Positions 35,297 through 44,452 of a stretch of 64,000 nt of DNA are shown piece after piece (position 1 is the stretch's first letter; each line of letters starts with the position of its first letter). The translations under genes were made by a program, and so were the position numbers. Under the pieces are notes generated by a model that had not been told where the DNA came from, did not search any database, and worked only from the letters and a program-made list of their open reading frames with translations. Source of the stretch: an uncultured Bacteroidales bacterium (GTDB lineage: Bacteria; Bacteroidota; Bacteroidia; Bacteroidales; P3); contig ONLQ01000002.1 in assembly GCA_900318665.1 (NCBI GenBank), forward strand, positions 94,719 through 158,718. Direction: 5' to 3'.

Positions 35297-36019
35297 ATGA
35301 GTATCGTATTGGCATTGTTTATTTTAAGCGTTGTGGGTGCTTTTATTCAGCGCACCACGGGCTTTGGTTTCGGCATCTTTATGATGACGATGCTGCCAAC
35401 GCTGATGCCTTCATACGGTGAGGCCACGGCGCTTTCGGGGCTTCTATCTTTGTCTATGTCGATAGTGATTGCCTACAGGATGCGGAGGTTTGTGGTGTGG
35501 CGTCGTATGTGGGGCATTCTGATTGCTTTTACGATAACCTCAACGGTAGCCATCTATCTTCTTTCCGATATTGCCGACAAAACGCTGGAAATAATTTTGG
35601 GCATTACGCTTGTGATAATCAGCCTTTATTTCATGGTTTTCAGCCGCCGCATAAAACTATCTACGGGCTATGGCGCACAGGTGGGCGCTGGCATAGTGAG
35701 TGGCTTTATGGGCGGTTTCTTTGGCATGCATGGTGCTCCGGCGGCACTGTATTTTGTTTCGTCGGAACCCAGCAAGGAACACTATATGGCTATGTGCCAG
35801 GCCTATTTCACCATAGGCAACATACTGATGTCGCTGGTGCGCTGGCATGCAGGCTTTTTCACTCCGATAGTGTGGGTGGATTATCTCTATGGTATTGGTG
35901 GCGTGGTGGTTGGCACCATCATTGGCAGTTATGTTTACAGGTTCATTTCTGCCAAACTGCTACGCTATATGGTCTATGTGTATATTGGCGTGAGCGGATT
36001 GCTTATTCTGCTGACGTAA
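35297..36019 (+). CDS. TSUP (TauE/SafE) family membrane transporter
   Basis: TSUP proteins export sulfite, organosulfonates or related anions. The 240 residues contain about seven to eight hydrophobic helices in two related halves; each half opens with a family motif: AFIQRTTGFGFGIFM near 15-29 and GIVSGFMGGFFGMHGAP near 133-149. Length is normal. A -7 box lies 26 bases before the ATG. The 3' end overlaps the convergent YiiX-like gene by 17 bases. The substrate is not predictable from sequence alone. Confidence 0.87.
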   Translation: MSIVLALFILSVVGAFIQRTTGFGFGIFMMTMLPTLMPSYGEATALSGLLSLSMSIVIAYRMRRFVVWRRMWGILIAFTITSTVAIYLLSDIADKTLEIILGITLVIISLYFMVFSRRIKLSTGYGAQVGAGIVSGFMGGFFGMHGAPAALYFVSSEPSKEHYMAMCQAYFTIGNILMSLVRWHAGFFTPIVWVDYLYGIGGVVVGTIIGSYVYRFISAKLLRYMVYVYIGVSGLLILLT

Positions 36020-36695
36020 TCATGCTTACGGTGTGCAGGCGGCTGTCGTTCTTGATGTCTATGGGCAGCAGTCCTGGTTTGCCTTGTGGCGAGTCGCATT
36101 TCAGGAGGCTGAAGATGTCGTTCCAGTAGCGCGAGAGTGTGCCGTGGCCCTCGGTAAAGTCGATTGGAAGGGTGGGGAAGAGTGTGTCGCCCGAAGGGGT
36201 TACATAGGCGTTGCGCACCAGTTCGCTGCAGTATTGTGCGTCGTTGCCGAGAGTGAAATCAACGTCGTAGGGCTGTCCGATATATTTTTTTGCGTTGGCA
36301 ACATAGAGGCTGCCATTGCTACTGTCGGCAAGGCGCATGAGTTGCAGTATTGGCAGGCCGCCGTTGGAAAGGGTGAAGTCGGCAAGGAACTCGTCGAGCG
36401 GGTAGCGTGCCACGCCGTGCTTGATGGTGGCATCGATGATAAAGACGCTGTCGCCTTCTCGTTCTATGATGGCTACGTGGATACACTGCGTTGGTGCGTC
36501 AATCTGCGACATGATGAGTGATACGCTGTCGGGGCTGAGCGAAAGCCCGAAATTGAGTGGTAGCGATACGAACAGGAGGTCGCCGCTCTGGTAGGGGATA
36601 TTGCTGTTTTCGGATGTGGCAGGGGTGTTGCTAACTGGGCTTTTGCAGGCTACAAGCATCAGCACTGCAACTATTAATACAATGATTTGTCGCAT
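36003..36695 (-). CDS. YiiX/YebB-like NlpC/P60 cysteine hydrolase lipoprotein
   Basis: I chose the ATG at 36695 because it opens a lipoprotein signal with lipobox MLVAC; the frame is open further upstream, but that extension is not protein-like. The mature 230-residue length has the permuted NlpC/P60 layout: a His in the CIHVAII strand (near 69-75) and the Cys in NDAQYCSELV (near 147-156), both required for catalysis in the YiiX group. The DLLFV segment near 30 is also typical. Members act on amide or ester bonds, in cell wall or lipids, with few known substrates. It is third in a row after rbfA and the LolE-like permease. Confidence 0.82.
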   Translation of the reverse strand: MRQIIVLIVAVLMLVACKSPVSNTPATSENSNIPYQSGDLLFVSLPLNFGLSLSPDSVSLIMSQIDAPTQCIHVAIIEREGDSVFIIDATIKHGVARYPLDEFLADFTLSNGGLPILQLMRLADSSNGSLYVANAKKYIGQPYDVDFTLGNDAQYCSELVRNAYVTPSGDTLFPTLPIDFTEGHGTLSRYWNDIFSLLKCDSPQGKPGLLPIDIKNDSRLHTVSMITSAE

Positions 36696-36742
36696 ATTGT
36701 TTGGTGTGTTTTGTTGATATTCTTGCTGAGGGGATAGTGGGG

Positions 36743-37987
36743 CTATCGGTCTTTGAAGCGTCGGGTGGTGAGGAACACAGCAAGGGTGCTTATGGCGCCC
36801 ACCAGCAGGAGTGTCAGCACGAAGTCGGTGGCGTGCATATCCACAGGGAAGGCGTTGACAATGAAGTTGTCGCCCATTTTCACGATTCCGAACTCCTGCT
36901 GTAGGAAGCAAACCACGAATCCTATTGCCAGTCCTGTCACGATACCCACGCCGCTGATTAGTACGCCTTCGGCAAAGAAGGCGCGCCGTATGGTGGTGGT
37001 GGGCATACCCATGCTGCGCATGATGCCGACGTCGTGACGCTTGTCGAGAATGAGCAGAGAGAGCGACGCCACGAGGTTGAGCGTAGAGATAAGGACTATC
37101 AGTGCCAGAATGAGAATGATGCCGAAGCGCTCGCTACGGAATATCTTGTAGTAGAGTGGCTGTTGGTCGAAGCGGTCTTTGACTTTGAACTGCGGGCCGA
37201 GCAGAGTCTGCACCTCGGCCTTGACCTGTGGCATGGGGCGCGAGCCGTCTATCTGCAGCGAGAGGGCGGTGCACTGACGGTCGTTGTAGTCGAGTAGAGA
37301 ACGCACAAAGCCGATGTCGGCCAGCACATAGCGGGCGTCTATCTCTTGCTGGATGAAGAAGATGCCGCCGCAGAGGGCGTAGCCGCTATTGAAAGCCTCT
37401 TCCATGGTGGTGCCGAGAGCTGTGCCGCGCCGTGGAATGTGGATGGCTATGGGGGTGTTGTCGGTGGTGTGCAGTCCGAGGCGGAAATGCACTTCGCCGC
37501 CCATCACAAGATAGTTGGCGTCGAGGGGTTCGGCTATTCCCGTTTCGGGGTCGGTCATCATCATGGTGCCGTGCAGTTGGTAGGCACCTTGATAGAGTTG
37601 AGTGTCGATGCCTATGGCGGGACCGTAGATGCTGTCCACGCCGCGCAGGCTAACTATGGCGTCGTGACTGCCGTGGGTTATCCATGCGTTCTCCTCTACA
37701 ATCTGCGCCACGCTGCCAACGCCGCCCACACTTCGCAGGGCATCGTAGGTGTCGGGTTCGAGGGTGAAACTCTTGCCTTCGGCAGTCTCCACTTTCAGTT
37801 CGGGGTCGAAAAGGTTGAAGAGTCCTTGTGTGAGGTTGCCGATGCCGTTATAGACGCTCAGCACCACTATCAAGGCCATAGTGCTGACGGCAATTCCTAT
37901 GAGTGAAATCCAGGAGATGACGTTGATGACGCTCTTCTGTTTGCGTGAGAAGAGATAGCGTCGTGCTATGAGGAGCGAGAGGTTCAT
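36743..37987 (-). CDS. LolC/LolE-like ABC transporter permease (FtsX family)
   Basis: In Gram-negative bacteria LolC/E with LolD extract lipoproteins from the inner membrane. The 414 residues have the family's four-helix plan: one helix near 20-45 (ISWISLIGIAVSTMALIVVL), a large periplasmic domain to about 265, then three helices near 275-300, 325-350 and 380-405. The N-terminal LIARRYLFSRKQKSVINVIS is characteristic. The ATPase partner is not in the window. rbfA precedes it by seven bases, an arrangement also familiar in other Bacteroidota genomes. MacB-like or other FtsX transporters are the alternative assignment. Confidence 0.87.
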   Translation of the reverse strand: MNLSLLIARRYLFSRKQKSVINVISWISLIGIAVSTMALIVVLSVYNGIGNLTQGLFNLFDPELKVETAEGKSFTLEPDTYDALRSVGGVGSVAQIVEENAWITHGSHDAIVSLRGVDSIYGPAIGIDTQLYQGAYQLHGTMMMTDPETGIAEPLDANYLVMGGEVHFRLGLHTTDNTPIAIHIPRRGTALGTTMEEAFNSGYALCGGIFFIQQEIDARYVLADIGFVRSLLDYNDRQCTALSLQIDGSRPMPQVKAEVQTLLGPQFKVKDRFDQQPLYYKIFRSERFGIILILALIVLISTLNLVASLSLLILDKRHDVGIMRSMGMPTTTIRRAFFAEGVLISGVGIVTGLAIGFVVCFLQQEFGIVKMGDNFIVNAFPVDMHATDFVLTLLLVGAISTLAVFLTTRRFKDR

Positions 37988-37994
37988 CGAGGGC

Positions 37995-38339
37995 TTACTG
38001 TTTCAGCAGTTTTTCGATGTTCTCAATATAGTCGAGCGAGTCGTCGATATAGAACTCCAGTTGGGGAATGATGCGCAGTTGCTTGCCCTCGCGTATTCCG
38101 AGACGTCGGCGCAGGTCGGCATTGTTTTCCTGTATCAGCGCCATTACCTGCTCTTTGCTAACGCCGCCAATGGGGAAGATGCTGACATGGATGCGAGCAA
38201 TCGAGAGGTCGGGCGTGATGCGGACACCGGTTACGGTGATGAGTGACTGGCCGAGAACGGGCTTCATCTCTTTGAGGAAGATTTCGCCCATGTCCTGCTG
38301 TATGAGGCGCGATATTTTGTTTTGTCGTGTGCTTTGCAT
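37995..38339 (-). CDS. rbfA: Ribosome-binding factor A
   Basis: RbfA binds the 30S subunit late in assembly and is needed for 16S rRNA 5' end processing and cold growth. I chose the ATG at 38339 (MQSTRQNKISRLIQQDMGEIF), which fits the family start; an upstream in-frame ATG would add 15 hydrophobic residues overlapping the promoter. The 114-residue product shows the KH-type order: TVTGVRITPDLSIARIHVSIFP, then LRRRLGIREGKQLRIIPQLEF and the D-S-DYIENIEKLL end (quoted in pieces). A -7 box (38362-38369) lies just upstream. Confidence 0.92.
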   Translation of the reverse strand: MQSTRQNKISRLIQQDMGEIFLKEMKPVLGQSLITVTGVRITPDLSIARIHVSIFPIGGVSKEQVMALIQENNADLRRRLGIREGKQLRIIPQLEFYIDDSLDYIENIEKLLKQ

Positions 38340-38361
38340 ATAAGTTGGTTCTAAAAACGTG

Positions 38362-38369
38362 CAAAGATA
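38362..38369 (-). promoter_or_regulatory. -7 element of the rbfA unit
   Basis: Read on the minus strand this is TATCTTTG, a consensus -7 box, 22 bases before the chosen rbfA start. A -33 TTTG at the ideal distance is not present. Confidence 0.6.
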
Positions 38370-38465
38370 CACGAAAAAAAGCAAATAGATAATATTTTAG
38401 CCCCTTTGGCCGTTTATAAAGCGGTAATTATTAAGTTTATTCGCTCGTTTTTATCCATAGTGTCT

Positions 38466-38630
38466 ATGAAAAAAGCGACAATAGTTGCAATAGTGTTGTG
38501 CGGCTTAATGCTGGGGGCTTGCAGCAGCAAGGGTGTGCGTATGCCCAAGCATCGCAAACGCACCCATTGCGACTGTCCTACGTTCTCGATGAACGTGGCG
38601 GAGCAACCCCAGTCGGTGTATGTCTTATAG
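38466..38630 (+). CDS. Small lipoprotein
   Basis: The 54-residue product has a full lipoprotein signal (MKKATIVAIVLCGLMLGAC) followed by a very basic segment with KHRKRTHCDCPTF and a short tail. An upstream in-frame ATG exists at 38406, but the ATG at 38466 gives a proper signal peptide. Similar tiny lipoproteins with an RxKHRKRxHCDCPTF-like core are common in Bacteroidales next to SprT-like genes; function unknown. It ends nine bases before the SprT-like gene. Confidence 0.75.
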   Translation: MKKATIVAIVLCGLMLGACSSKGVRMPKHRKRTHCDCPTFSMNVAEQPQSVYVL

Positions 38631-38639
38631 TGTTGTGCT

Positions 38640-39284
38640 ATGGCAGCAGATAATGAAAGTATCGCTCGGCTCAACGAGACACTATCGAAATACGCTCCGA
38701 CCAGTGCTATCGCTCGGCTTTCCGACCACATTGTGCGGCGGGGCATACATATCCGCATAACCTCGCATCGCAGCAGCAAGTACGGCGACTATCGCTGTCC
38801 GGCGCCGTCGCATCCCTACCACGCCATCAGTGTTAATGGCAATCTGACGCCGGAGTTTTTCTTGCTGGTCATGCTCCACGAATTGGCACACCTCGAAACC
38901 TATGTGCTTTTTTATCGCTCAGTGCAGCCCCATGGCCACGAGTGGCAGCGGCAGTATAGAGACCTTCTGCTGGACTATCGCGACTGCTTCCCCCTCGAGG
39001 CGCAGCCTCTCATAGACCGCTACACTCGGCGCATACCTCTCCACGGTCCCACGGGCAAAAGCCTCGACCGACTGCTGCAAAACCTCGGCGCGCCTGTCGA
39101 GGCAAAACCCACATTGCTCAACGACCTCTCGGCGGGCTCGGTGTTCCGACTGGCCAACCGCCCGCAGCGGGTCTTTGTCTGCATCGAGAAACGGCGCACA
39201 CGCTGGCTGTGCAGAGAACTACGCTCCTACGTTCTCGTAACCATCAGTGGCGACGCTCCGGTGATAATAGAAAAACAATCATAG
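38640..39284 (+). CDS. SprT-like zinc metallopeptidase-type protein
   Basis: The 214-residue protein holds HELAH near 79-83 after a hydrophobic strand, and a third probable zinc ligand in PHGHEWQ near 99-105, the SprT/WLM-type zincin pattern. In eukaryotes the related Spartan cleaves DNA-protein crosslinks; bacterial roles are not settled. No signal peptide is seen, so it is cytoplasmic. A C-terminal beta-rich part (about 150-214) may bind nucleic acid, with FRLANRPQRVFVCIEKRRTR. It is probably co-transcribed with the small lipoprotein gene. Confidence 0.82.
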   Translation: MAADNESIARLNETLSKYAPTSAIARLSDHIVRRGIHIRITSHRSSKYGDYRCPAPSHPYHAISVNGNLTPEFFLLVMLHELAHLETYVLFYRSVQPHGHEWQRQYRDLLLDYRDCFPLEAQPLIDRYTRRIPLHGPTGKSLDRLLQNLGAPVEAKPTLLNDLSAGSVFRLANRPQRVFVCIEKRRTRWLCRELRSYVLVTISGDAPVIIEKQS

Positions 39285-39306
39285 CCCGTCACCGAAAAAA
39301 TATTTG

Positions 39307-39314
39307 TAATTTTG
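39307..39314 (+). promoter_or_regulatory. -7 element upstream of the small gene and lptE
   Basis: TAATTTTG matches TAnnTTTG, 28 bases before the ATG at 39343. There is no clear -33 TTTG. Confidence 0.5.
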
Positions 39315-39342
39315 CAACCTCTTCAATAATCATATTTCTAAT

Positions 39343-39513
39343 ATGGACAACAATTTCAAAATCAAAATCGACGCTTTGGTTGACGAGATAAACACCGTTA
39401 CCGACCTAATTCGTAAGATAGAGATACTCAACTATATGGAGCAGCAGTCATCGTTTATGCTCTGGCAACTGGAAGAGGAAAAACGTATTGACGACGACTC
39501 GCGCGACTATTGA
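39343..39513 (+). CDS. Small conserved-looking helical protein (56 residues)
   Basis: A short frame with a good ATG after a -7 box encodes an acidic amphipathic helix pair: KIKIDALVDEINTVTDLIRK, then IEILNYMEQQSSFMLWQLEEE and a charged end (DDDSRDY). Its TGA overlaps the lptE ribosome entry region and the lptE ATG lies one base later, so the two are tightly coupled. No family is recognised. It may be a partner for LptE or a regulator. Confidence 0.6.
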   Translation: MDNNFKIKIDALVDEINTVTDLIRKIEILNYMEQQSSFMLWQLEEEKRIDDDSRDY

Positions 39514-39514
39514 T

Positions 39515-40039
39515 ATGCGTTGCTCTCGAATTATAAAAACGGCTTTCTGTGCCGTATTGTTTGTGGCGGCGGCTCTTATGGGCGGCTGCTCGGGAGGCTA
39601 CAGTTTCACGGGCGCCTCTATCCCGCCTAATGCCAAGACCTTGTCGTTGAAGCAGTTTCCTAACTATGCCGCCAGCGTCAACCCCCTGCTCAGCCAGCAA
39701 ATCTACGAGAAACTGCGCTCTATGTACGAGTCACAGACTCCGTTGAGCGTCACCTCTGCCGATGGCGACCTGCAGGTGTCGGGCGAGATAACTGCCTACA
39801 CCACCGAGGCCTCCGCCCTCTCGGCAAACGACAATGTGGCTACCAACCGCCTCACCATAACCATCAAGGTCAAGTTTGTCAACTTGCTCGACCCCGACGC
39901 CGATTTCGAGCAGTCGCTGTCGCGCTACAAGGAGTACGATGCCTCGCGCGATTTCTCGTCGGTAGAGTCGTCGCTGGTGGAACAGATTGTCGAGGAATTG
40001 GTTGACGACATTTTCAATAAGACCGTTGTCAATTGGTAA
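39515..40039 (+). CDS. lptE: LptE-like lipoprotein (LPS assembly)
   Basis: LptE plugs the outer-membrane LPS translocon LptD. The ATG at 39515 opens a lipoprotein signal with lipobox MGGC; an earlier ATG at 39488 lies within the preceding gene and is less likely. The mature part has the expected pattern for Bacteroidota LptE (GYSFTGASIPPNAKTLSLKQF, then NPLLSQQIYEKLRSMYESQT, and the beta strand DLQVSGEITAY). Length 174 is normal. It is followed directly by a DUF2723 gene with a seven-base gap. Confidence 0.85.
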   Translation: MRCSRIIKTAFCAVLFVAAALMGGCSGGYSFTGASIPPNAKTLSLKQFPNYAASVNPLLSQQIYEKLRSMYESQTPLSVTSADGDLQVSGEITAYTTEASALSANDNVATNRLTITIKVKFVNLLDPDADFEQSLSRYKEYDASRDFSSVESSLVEQIVEELVDDIFNKTVVNW

Positions 40040-40045
40040 TTGAAA

Positions 40046-42277
40046 ATGGTCGGTCCGCAGGTTACAGATTTCTCTAAAACGATTGACCGCCTTGTGGCCG
40101 CTCTGCTTTGTGTCGTGGCGGCAGTGGTCTATCTTCTAACGCTTGCGCCGACGGTTTCCTTTTGGGATTGTGGCGAGTTCATAGCCACGTCGCAGGGACT
40201 GCAGGTGGGCCATCCGCCGGGAGCGCCGTTCTATCAGTTGATGGCGCATCTCTTCACACTTCTGGCCCCTTCGCCGCAGTATGTGGCATTGTTCAGTAAC
40301 GCCTTCTCGGCGTTTTCTGCCGCCATAACGGTGGGCGTGCTCTATCTGTCCCTTCGTCTTATGCAGGGCTCCGACGGCTTTGTGGCGCGGCTTTGTGCCG
40401 TGGTGGGCTCTCTCTGCTATCTTTTCTGCTCGACGGCGTGGTTTTCTGCCGTCGAGAGCGAGGTTTATGCCTTCGCCATGCTTATGTCGGCATTGATAGT
40501 CTATGCCGCATTGCGCTACTATCGTGCCCGCTCTTCGCGCTGGCTGGTGCTGCTGTCGTTGCTGGCTGGGCTCTCCGTAGGGGTGCATCTGCTCTGCCTG
40601 CTGGCTCTGCCTGCGGCATTGCTGCTTGTCGTGGCTTCCGATGTGGCATCGCGTCAAGCCTCTGTGCTGAAAGCCGTGGTTCGTGGCGCGAGTCGGCGTC
40701 AGGCTGCGGTGGCGTTGCTTTGCGGCGCCATGTTTTGCGTCGGGCTTTCGGTCTATCTCATTGTGCCTATACGTGCTGCCGCCAATCCGCCCATCAACTG
40801 CGGCAATCCCTCTTCGTTCAGGTCTTTCTCTGGCTATGTGAATCGCGACCAATATGCCCACGCCCCTCTATATCCTCGTATGTGGCGGCACGACCTCGCC
40901 TCGCGCCAGTATGCCGATTCATGGAGCGGCGGACGTAGCGACCTGTTGGGCAACGTAACCTACTATGTTTCCTATCAGTTAGGCTATATGTACCTGCGCT
41001 ATCTGATGTGGAATTTCTCTGGCCGCTACAGCTCTCTGCAGGGCTACGGCTCGCTGCAGAATGGTCAGTTCATCACGGGTGTTCCGCCTATCGACCGCCT
41101 TTTGGTTGGCACATCGCATACGCCGCCATCCACGCTGCCCGTGAATGGCCGCCAGGTCTATTATCTGCTGCCTTTCCTTCTTGGACTCATAGGGCTTCTT
41201 TGTCCGCCTGTGCGCCGCCGCCTATTGCTGTGGTGCGTGGCGTTATTGTTCCTCTTTGGCGGACCGCTGCTCAATATCTACCTCAACCATCCTGCCTATG
41301 AGCCGCGTGAACGCGACTATGCCTACATTCTCTCGTTCTATGCTTTCTGCCTCTGGATAGCCTTCGGGGCGGAGACGCTTGCACGGTGGTGCGGAAAGCG
41401 AATGGCGTCGCTGTCGTCGGTGGCGGCCCTGCTGATGCTCGGCGTGCCGCTGCTTATGGCGTGTCAGAATTGGCCGTCGCACAGTCGCAGTGGGCACTAT
41501 GTGGCTCACAATCTGGCGAGTAATATCTATGCCTGCTGTCCGCCCGACGCGGTGCTTATCACCTATGGCGACAACGATACCTTTCCGCTATGGTATGTGC
41601 AGCAGGTTGAGGGTTTGCGCCCCGATGTGCAAACGCGCAATGTCAATCTCATGGGCTACGGCCGTTTTGTGGCGCTTGTCGATAGCGCAATGTCAAATGG
41701 TGTCCCCGTGGTGTTCACCCATTATGCTCACGATGCTATGGCGTCGCTCTATACGTCGCACTGGCAGCAGGTGGGCATGCTCTACAGGCTTATGCCGCAT
41801 TCGGTGGCCGATACTGTCTCGCTGTCCGAGTCGCCACAGGCTTTGCGCTCATGCCATTGGCAGATGCCACCCGCAGAACAGTTAGACGAAGTTTCGGAAC
41901 GTTTTTTTGCCCGCTATTGGAAGGATGTATGCGTCGTGACACGGGCTATGCTTGGCGCCGATAGCGTGAGCGGGACTCACGACTTTTTGCTCCACGCTTT
42001 CAACGAGGTGCCACCAGAGAAACTCCACGACACGCGCCTGCAATACGACATACTTCTGCTTTGTGCCGAGGCTGCCTCTCGGCAGGGTGACCATGCGCTG
42101 TGGTCCGATGTGACATCGCGTGCCATGGCATTGCAGTCTCATCTGCTCGCCTCTCTGCCTTCCGAATTGGCCTATTTCTCAACACTTTCGCCGTCCAACC
42201 AGGCTCTGCTGAAATACATTATTGAGCCTCGCCGCGAGGTGCTTGCCGACCTGCGTTGCCAGCCTCCTTTGCGTTAG
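40046..42277 (+). CDS. DUF2723-family polytopic membrane protein (O-mannosyltransferase/TMEM260-like)
   Basis: The 743-residue protein has about 12 hydrophobic helices in its first two thirds and a mostly soluble C-terminal part (about 490-740). The first outside loop contains APTVSFWDCGEFIATSQGLQVGHPPGAP (in part: SFWDCGEFIATS), the diagnostic DUF2723 segment with the acidic DCGE pair thought to be catalytic in GT-C glycosyltransferases. YGDNDTFPLWYVQQVEG near 508-524 is another family mark. It may transfer a sugar from a lipid carrier to secreted proteins, which is inference. I chose the ATG at 40046; a TTG at 40040 would add two residues. Confidence 0.85.
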   Translation: MVGPQVTDFSKTIDRLVAALLCVVAAVVYLLTLAPTVSFWDCGEFIATSQGLQVGHPPGAPFYQLMAHLFTLLAPSPQYVALFSNAFSAFSAAITVGVLYLSLRLMQGSDGFVARLCAVVGSLCYLFCSTAWFSAVESEVYAFAMLMSALIVYAALRYYRARSSRWLVLLSLLAGLSVGVHLLCLLALPAALLLVVASDVASRQASVLKAVVRGASRRQAAVALLCGAMFCVGLSVYLIVPIRAAANPPINCGNPSSFRSFSGYVNRDQYAHAPLYPRMWRHDLASRQYADSWSGGRSDLLGNVTYYVSYQLGYMYLRYLMWNFSGRYSSLQGYGSLQNGQFITGVPPIDRLLVGTSHTPPSTLPVNGRQVYYLLPFLLGLIGLLCPPVRRRLLLWCVALLFLFGGPLLNIYLNHPAYEPRERDYAYILSFYAFCLWIAFGAETLARWCGKRMASLSSVAALLMLGVPLLMACQNWPSHSRSGHYVAHNLASNIYACCPPDAVLITYGDNDTFPLWYVQQVEGLRPDVQTRNVNLMGYGRFVALVDSAMSNGVPVVFTHYAHDAMASLYTSHWQQVGMLYRLMPHSVADTVSLSESPQALRSCHWQMPPAEQLDEVSERFFARYWKDVCVVTRAMLGADSVSGTHDFLLHAFNEVPPEKLHDTRLQYDILLLCAEAASRQGDHALWSDVTSRAMALQSHLLASLPSELAYFSTLSPSNQALLKYIIEPRREVLADLRCQPPLR

Positions 42278-42418
42278 TCGGCAGCGAGGCCGCCAATATA
42301 AGGCAATCTATAGGTTTATTTGTTTGATTTATACTCTGTTGGTTATTACTGCCGATGGACGTTTTATTTTTTTTGAAAATTTTTAATATCCTGTTAATAA
42401 TTTGTTGAAAAAAAATAC

Positions 42419-42426
42419 TATTTTTG
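42419..42426 (+). promoter_or_regulatory. -7 element for the mrdA-rodA unit
   Basis: TATTTTTG matches TAnnTTTG. It lies 61 bases before the ATG. The nearest TTTG (42401-42404) is closer than usual, so only the -7 part is firm. Confidence 0.5.
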
Positions 42427-42487
42427 CAATCGTATTCGACCCGCATCGAATAGTAAGCAATTAATTAACAAATACATCGTAAGCACC

Positions 42488-44446
42488 ATGGCTGATCTTA
42501 ACAAGAATACCAGTCTGTACATTCGTTTTTTCTTTATCCTGATTTTTGTTGTTCTTATAGGTCGGCTGTTGTACATCCAGATGATTGACCGAAAGGACTA
42601 CGGCAAGGTGGCCGACGAGCAGTCGTTGCGCGAGGTTGTGCAATTCCCGTCGCGCGGCTATATCTACGACCGCAATGGTGAACTTTTGGTTTACAATGAG
42701 GCGGTGTTCGACCTGATGGTCGAGCCTGCCAAGACGGTCAAGAAGGTTATTATCGAAGATAACAAAAAGACCCATGTCCGCAAGGTGCGTCTCGATAAGA
42801 TGGAACAGGTCAACGATACGGCTCTGCTGTGTCGCAAACTCGGCATCACCAACGAGCAGTATAACGACCTTATCACCAAGGCGTTTCTCTATTCTCCGGT
42901 TGCTCCGTCTATCTTCATGAAGCAGATTAGCAAGGAAGAACTGGCGGCATGGGAGAAGGATTTGCGCAAGTTCAGCGGTTTCTATGTCCAGCGCCGCACT
43001 CTGCGCAGTTACACCCACAAGGTTGGCGCCCATGTGCTGGGATATATTGGCGAGGTGAACGACAACGATATCAATGCCGACAACTACTATCGTCAGGGCG
43101 ATTACATTGGCCAGAGCGGTCTCGAAAAATCGTACGAGAAAGAGTTGCGAGGCATCAAGGGCAAAACGGTCATGCAGGTCGATGTTCATGGTCGCGAGAT
43201 TTGCCACTACCTTGACGGCAAAAACGATACCCGTCCCGTGGAAGGCAGCAATCTCTACACCTCTATCGACATCGAGTTGCAGGAATATGCCGAGAAACTG
43301 ATGGCCAACAAGCGCGGCTGTGTCGTGGCCATCGAGCCCGCCACCGGCGAGGTGCTGGCGCTCGTCTCGGCCCCTACCTACGACCCCAATCTTCTTGTGG
43401 GACGTGTGCGTAAGGACAACTACCCTGTTTTAAGCAACGACATTCGTAAGCCGCTCTACAACCGCGCGCTTCTCGGCTCCTATCCTCCGGGCTCTATCTT
43501 CAAGGTGGCGCAGGCCATGACGGGACTGCAACTTGGCGTAATCCAGCCTGGCACGGGTTTCCCCTGCACCAAGCGTCCGGCCAACTGCCACAACCATCCT
43601 TCCGCCACCTGCGTCAAAGACGCTATCAAGATGTCGTGCAACCCATATTTCTGCTGCGTCTATAACCGCATCATCCAGCAGGGCAAATACAAGAGCCCCT
43701 ACGAGGACAGCCAGTATGGCCTTATGGTGTGGAACGACTATATGCACCGCCTCGGCTTCGGCCAGCGTCTTGATATCGACCTGCCCAACGTCAATTCGGG
43801 CTTTATTCCCGACACTCATTTCTACAACAAGCGCTACCGTGGACACACATGGGCCTATACCACCATCTATTCCAACAGCATAGGCCAGGGCGAGGTGCTT
43901 GTGGTGCCTCTGCAGATGGCAAACCTGGCAAGCATCGTTGCCAACAGAGGCTATTATATCACGCCTCATGTGGTGCGCTATCTTGGCAACGACACCGTCA
44001 AAAAACGCATAGAGAAATACTATGTCAAGCACGAGACGGGCATCGAGCGCAAATGGTTTGATATCGCGGTGCAAGGTATGTTCGACGTGGTTCACGGTGC
44101 TGGCGGCACGGGCCATAAGGCCGATGTGCCGGGCATCGATGTCTGCGGCAAGACGGGTACGGCCGAGAACTATGTCGGCCACCACATCAAGCGTGCCGAC
44201 CACTCGGTGTTCATCTCTTTTGCGCCACGCGACAACCCCAAGATTGCTCTCGCGGTCTATGTCGAGAACGCCGCTGGTGGCGGTGGCTCGTGGGCTGCCC
44301 CTATCTCGGGTCTCCTCATAGAGAAATACCTGAAAGGCAAGGTGGAACGCCCCGAGTTTGAACGCACCTATATGGAGGCCGCGCCATGCCAGGCGGTCTA
44401 TGTGCCAAAGAAACCCGCACAGACGGCACAGACAGCAGAAAAGTAG
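42488..44446 (+). CDS. mrdA: Penicillin-binding protein 2 (elongasome transpeptidase)
   Basis: PBP2 crosslinks peptidoglycan during side-wall growth with RodA. The 652 residues show one N-terminal membrane helix (about 10-30), a pedestal domain with RGYIYDRNGELLVYNE, and the transpeptidase domain. The catalytic Ser336 is in PPGSIFK (SxxK), SCN occurs in IKMSCNPYF and KTG in GKTGTAEN (Lys555). Length is normal. rodA follows after six bases, as in the mre-mrd clusters of many bacteria; mreB, mreC and mreD are not in this window. Confidence 0.95.
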   Translation: MADLNKNTSLYIRFFFILIFVVLIGRLLYIQMIDRKDYGKVADEQSLREVVQFPSRGYIYDRNGELLVYNEAVFDLMVEPAKTVKKVIIEDNKKTHVRKVRLDKMEQVNDTALLCRKLGITNEQYNDLITKAFLYSPVAPSIFMKQISKEELAAWEKDLRKFSGFYVQRRTLRSYTHKVGAHVLGYIGEVNDNDINADNYYRQGDYIGQSGLEKSYEKELRGIKGKTVMQVDVHGREICHYLDGKNDTRPVEGSNLYTSIDIELQEYAEKLMANKRGCVVAIEPATGEVLALVSAPTYDPNLLVGRVRKDNYPVLSNDIRKPLYNRALLGSYPPGSIFKVAQAMTGLQLGVIQPGTGFPCTKRPANCHNHPSATCVKDAIKMSCNPYFCCVYNRIIQQGKYKSPYEDSQYGLMVWNDYMHRLGFGQRLDIDLPNVNSGFIPDTHFYNKRYRGHTWAYTTIYSNSIGQGEVLVVPLQMANLASIVANRGYYITPHVVRYLGNDTVKKRIEKYYVKHETGIERKWFDIAVQGMFDVVHGAGGTGHKADVPGIDVCGKTGTAENYVGHHIKRADHSVFISFAPRDNPKIALAVYVENAAGGGGSWAAPISGLLIEKYLKGKVERPEFERTYMEAAPCQAVYVPKKPAQTAQTAEK

Positions 44447-44452
44447 TTTGTC

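Noticed and set aside
36696-36911. Extended start of the YiiX-like gene at 36911
   Set aside because: The extra residues are Arg/His/Pro-rich, overlap the preceding permease gene, and would hide a clear lipoprotein signal starting at 36695.
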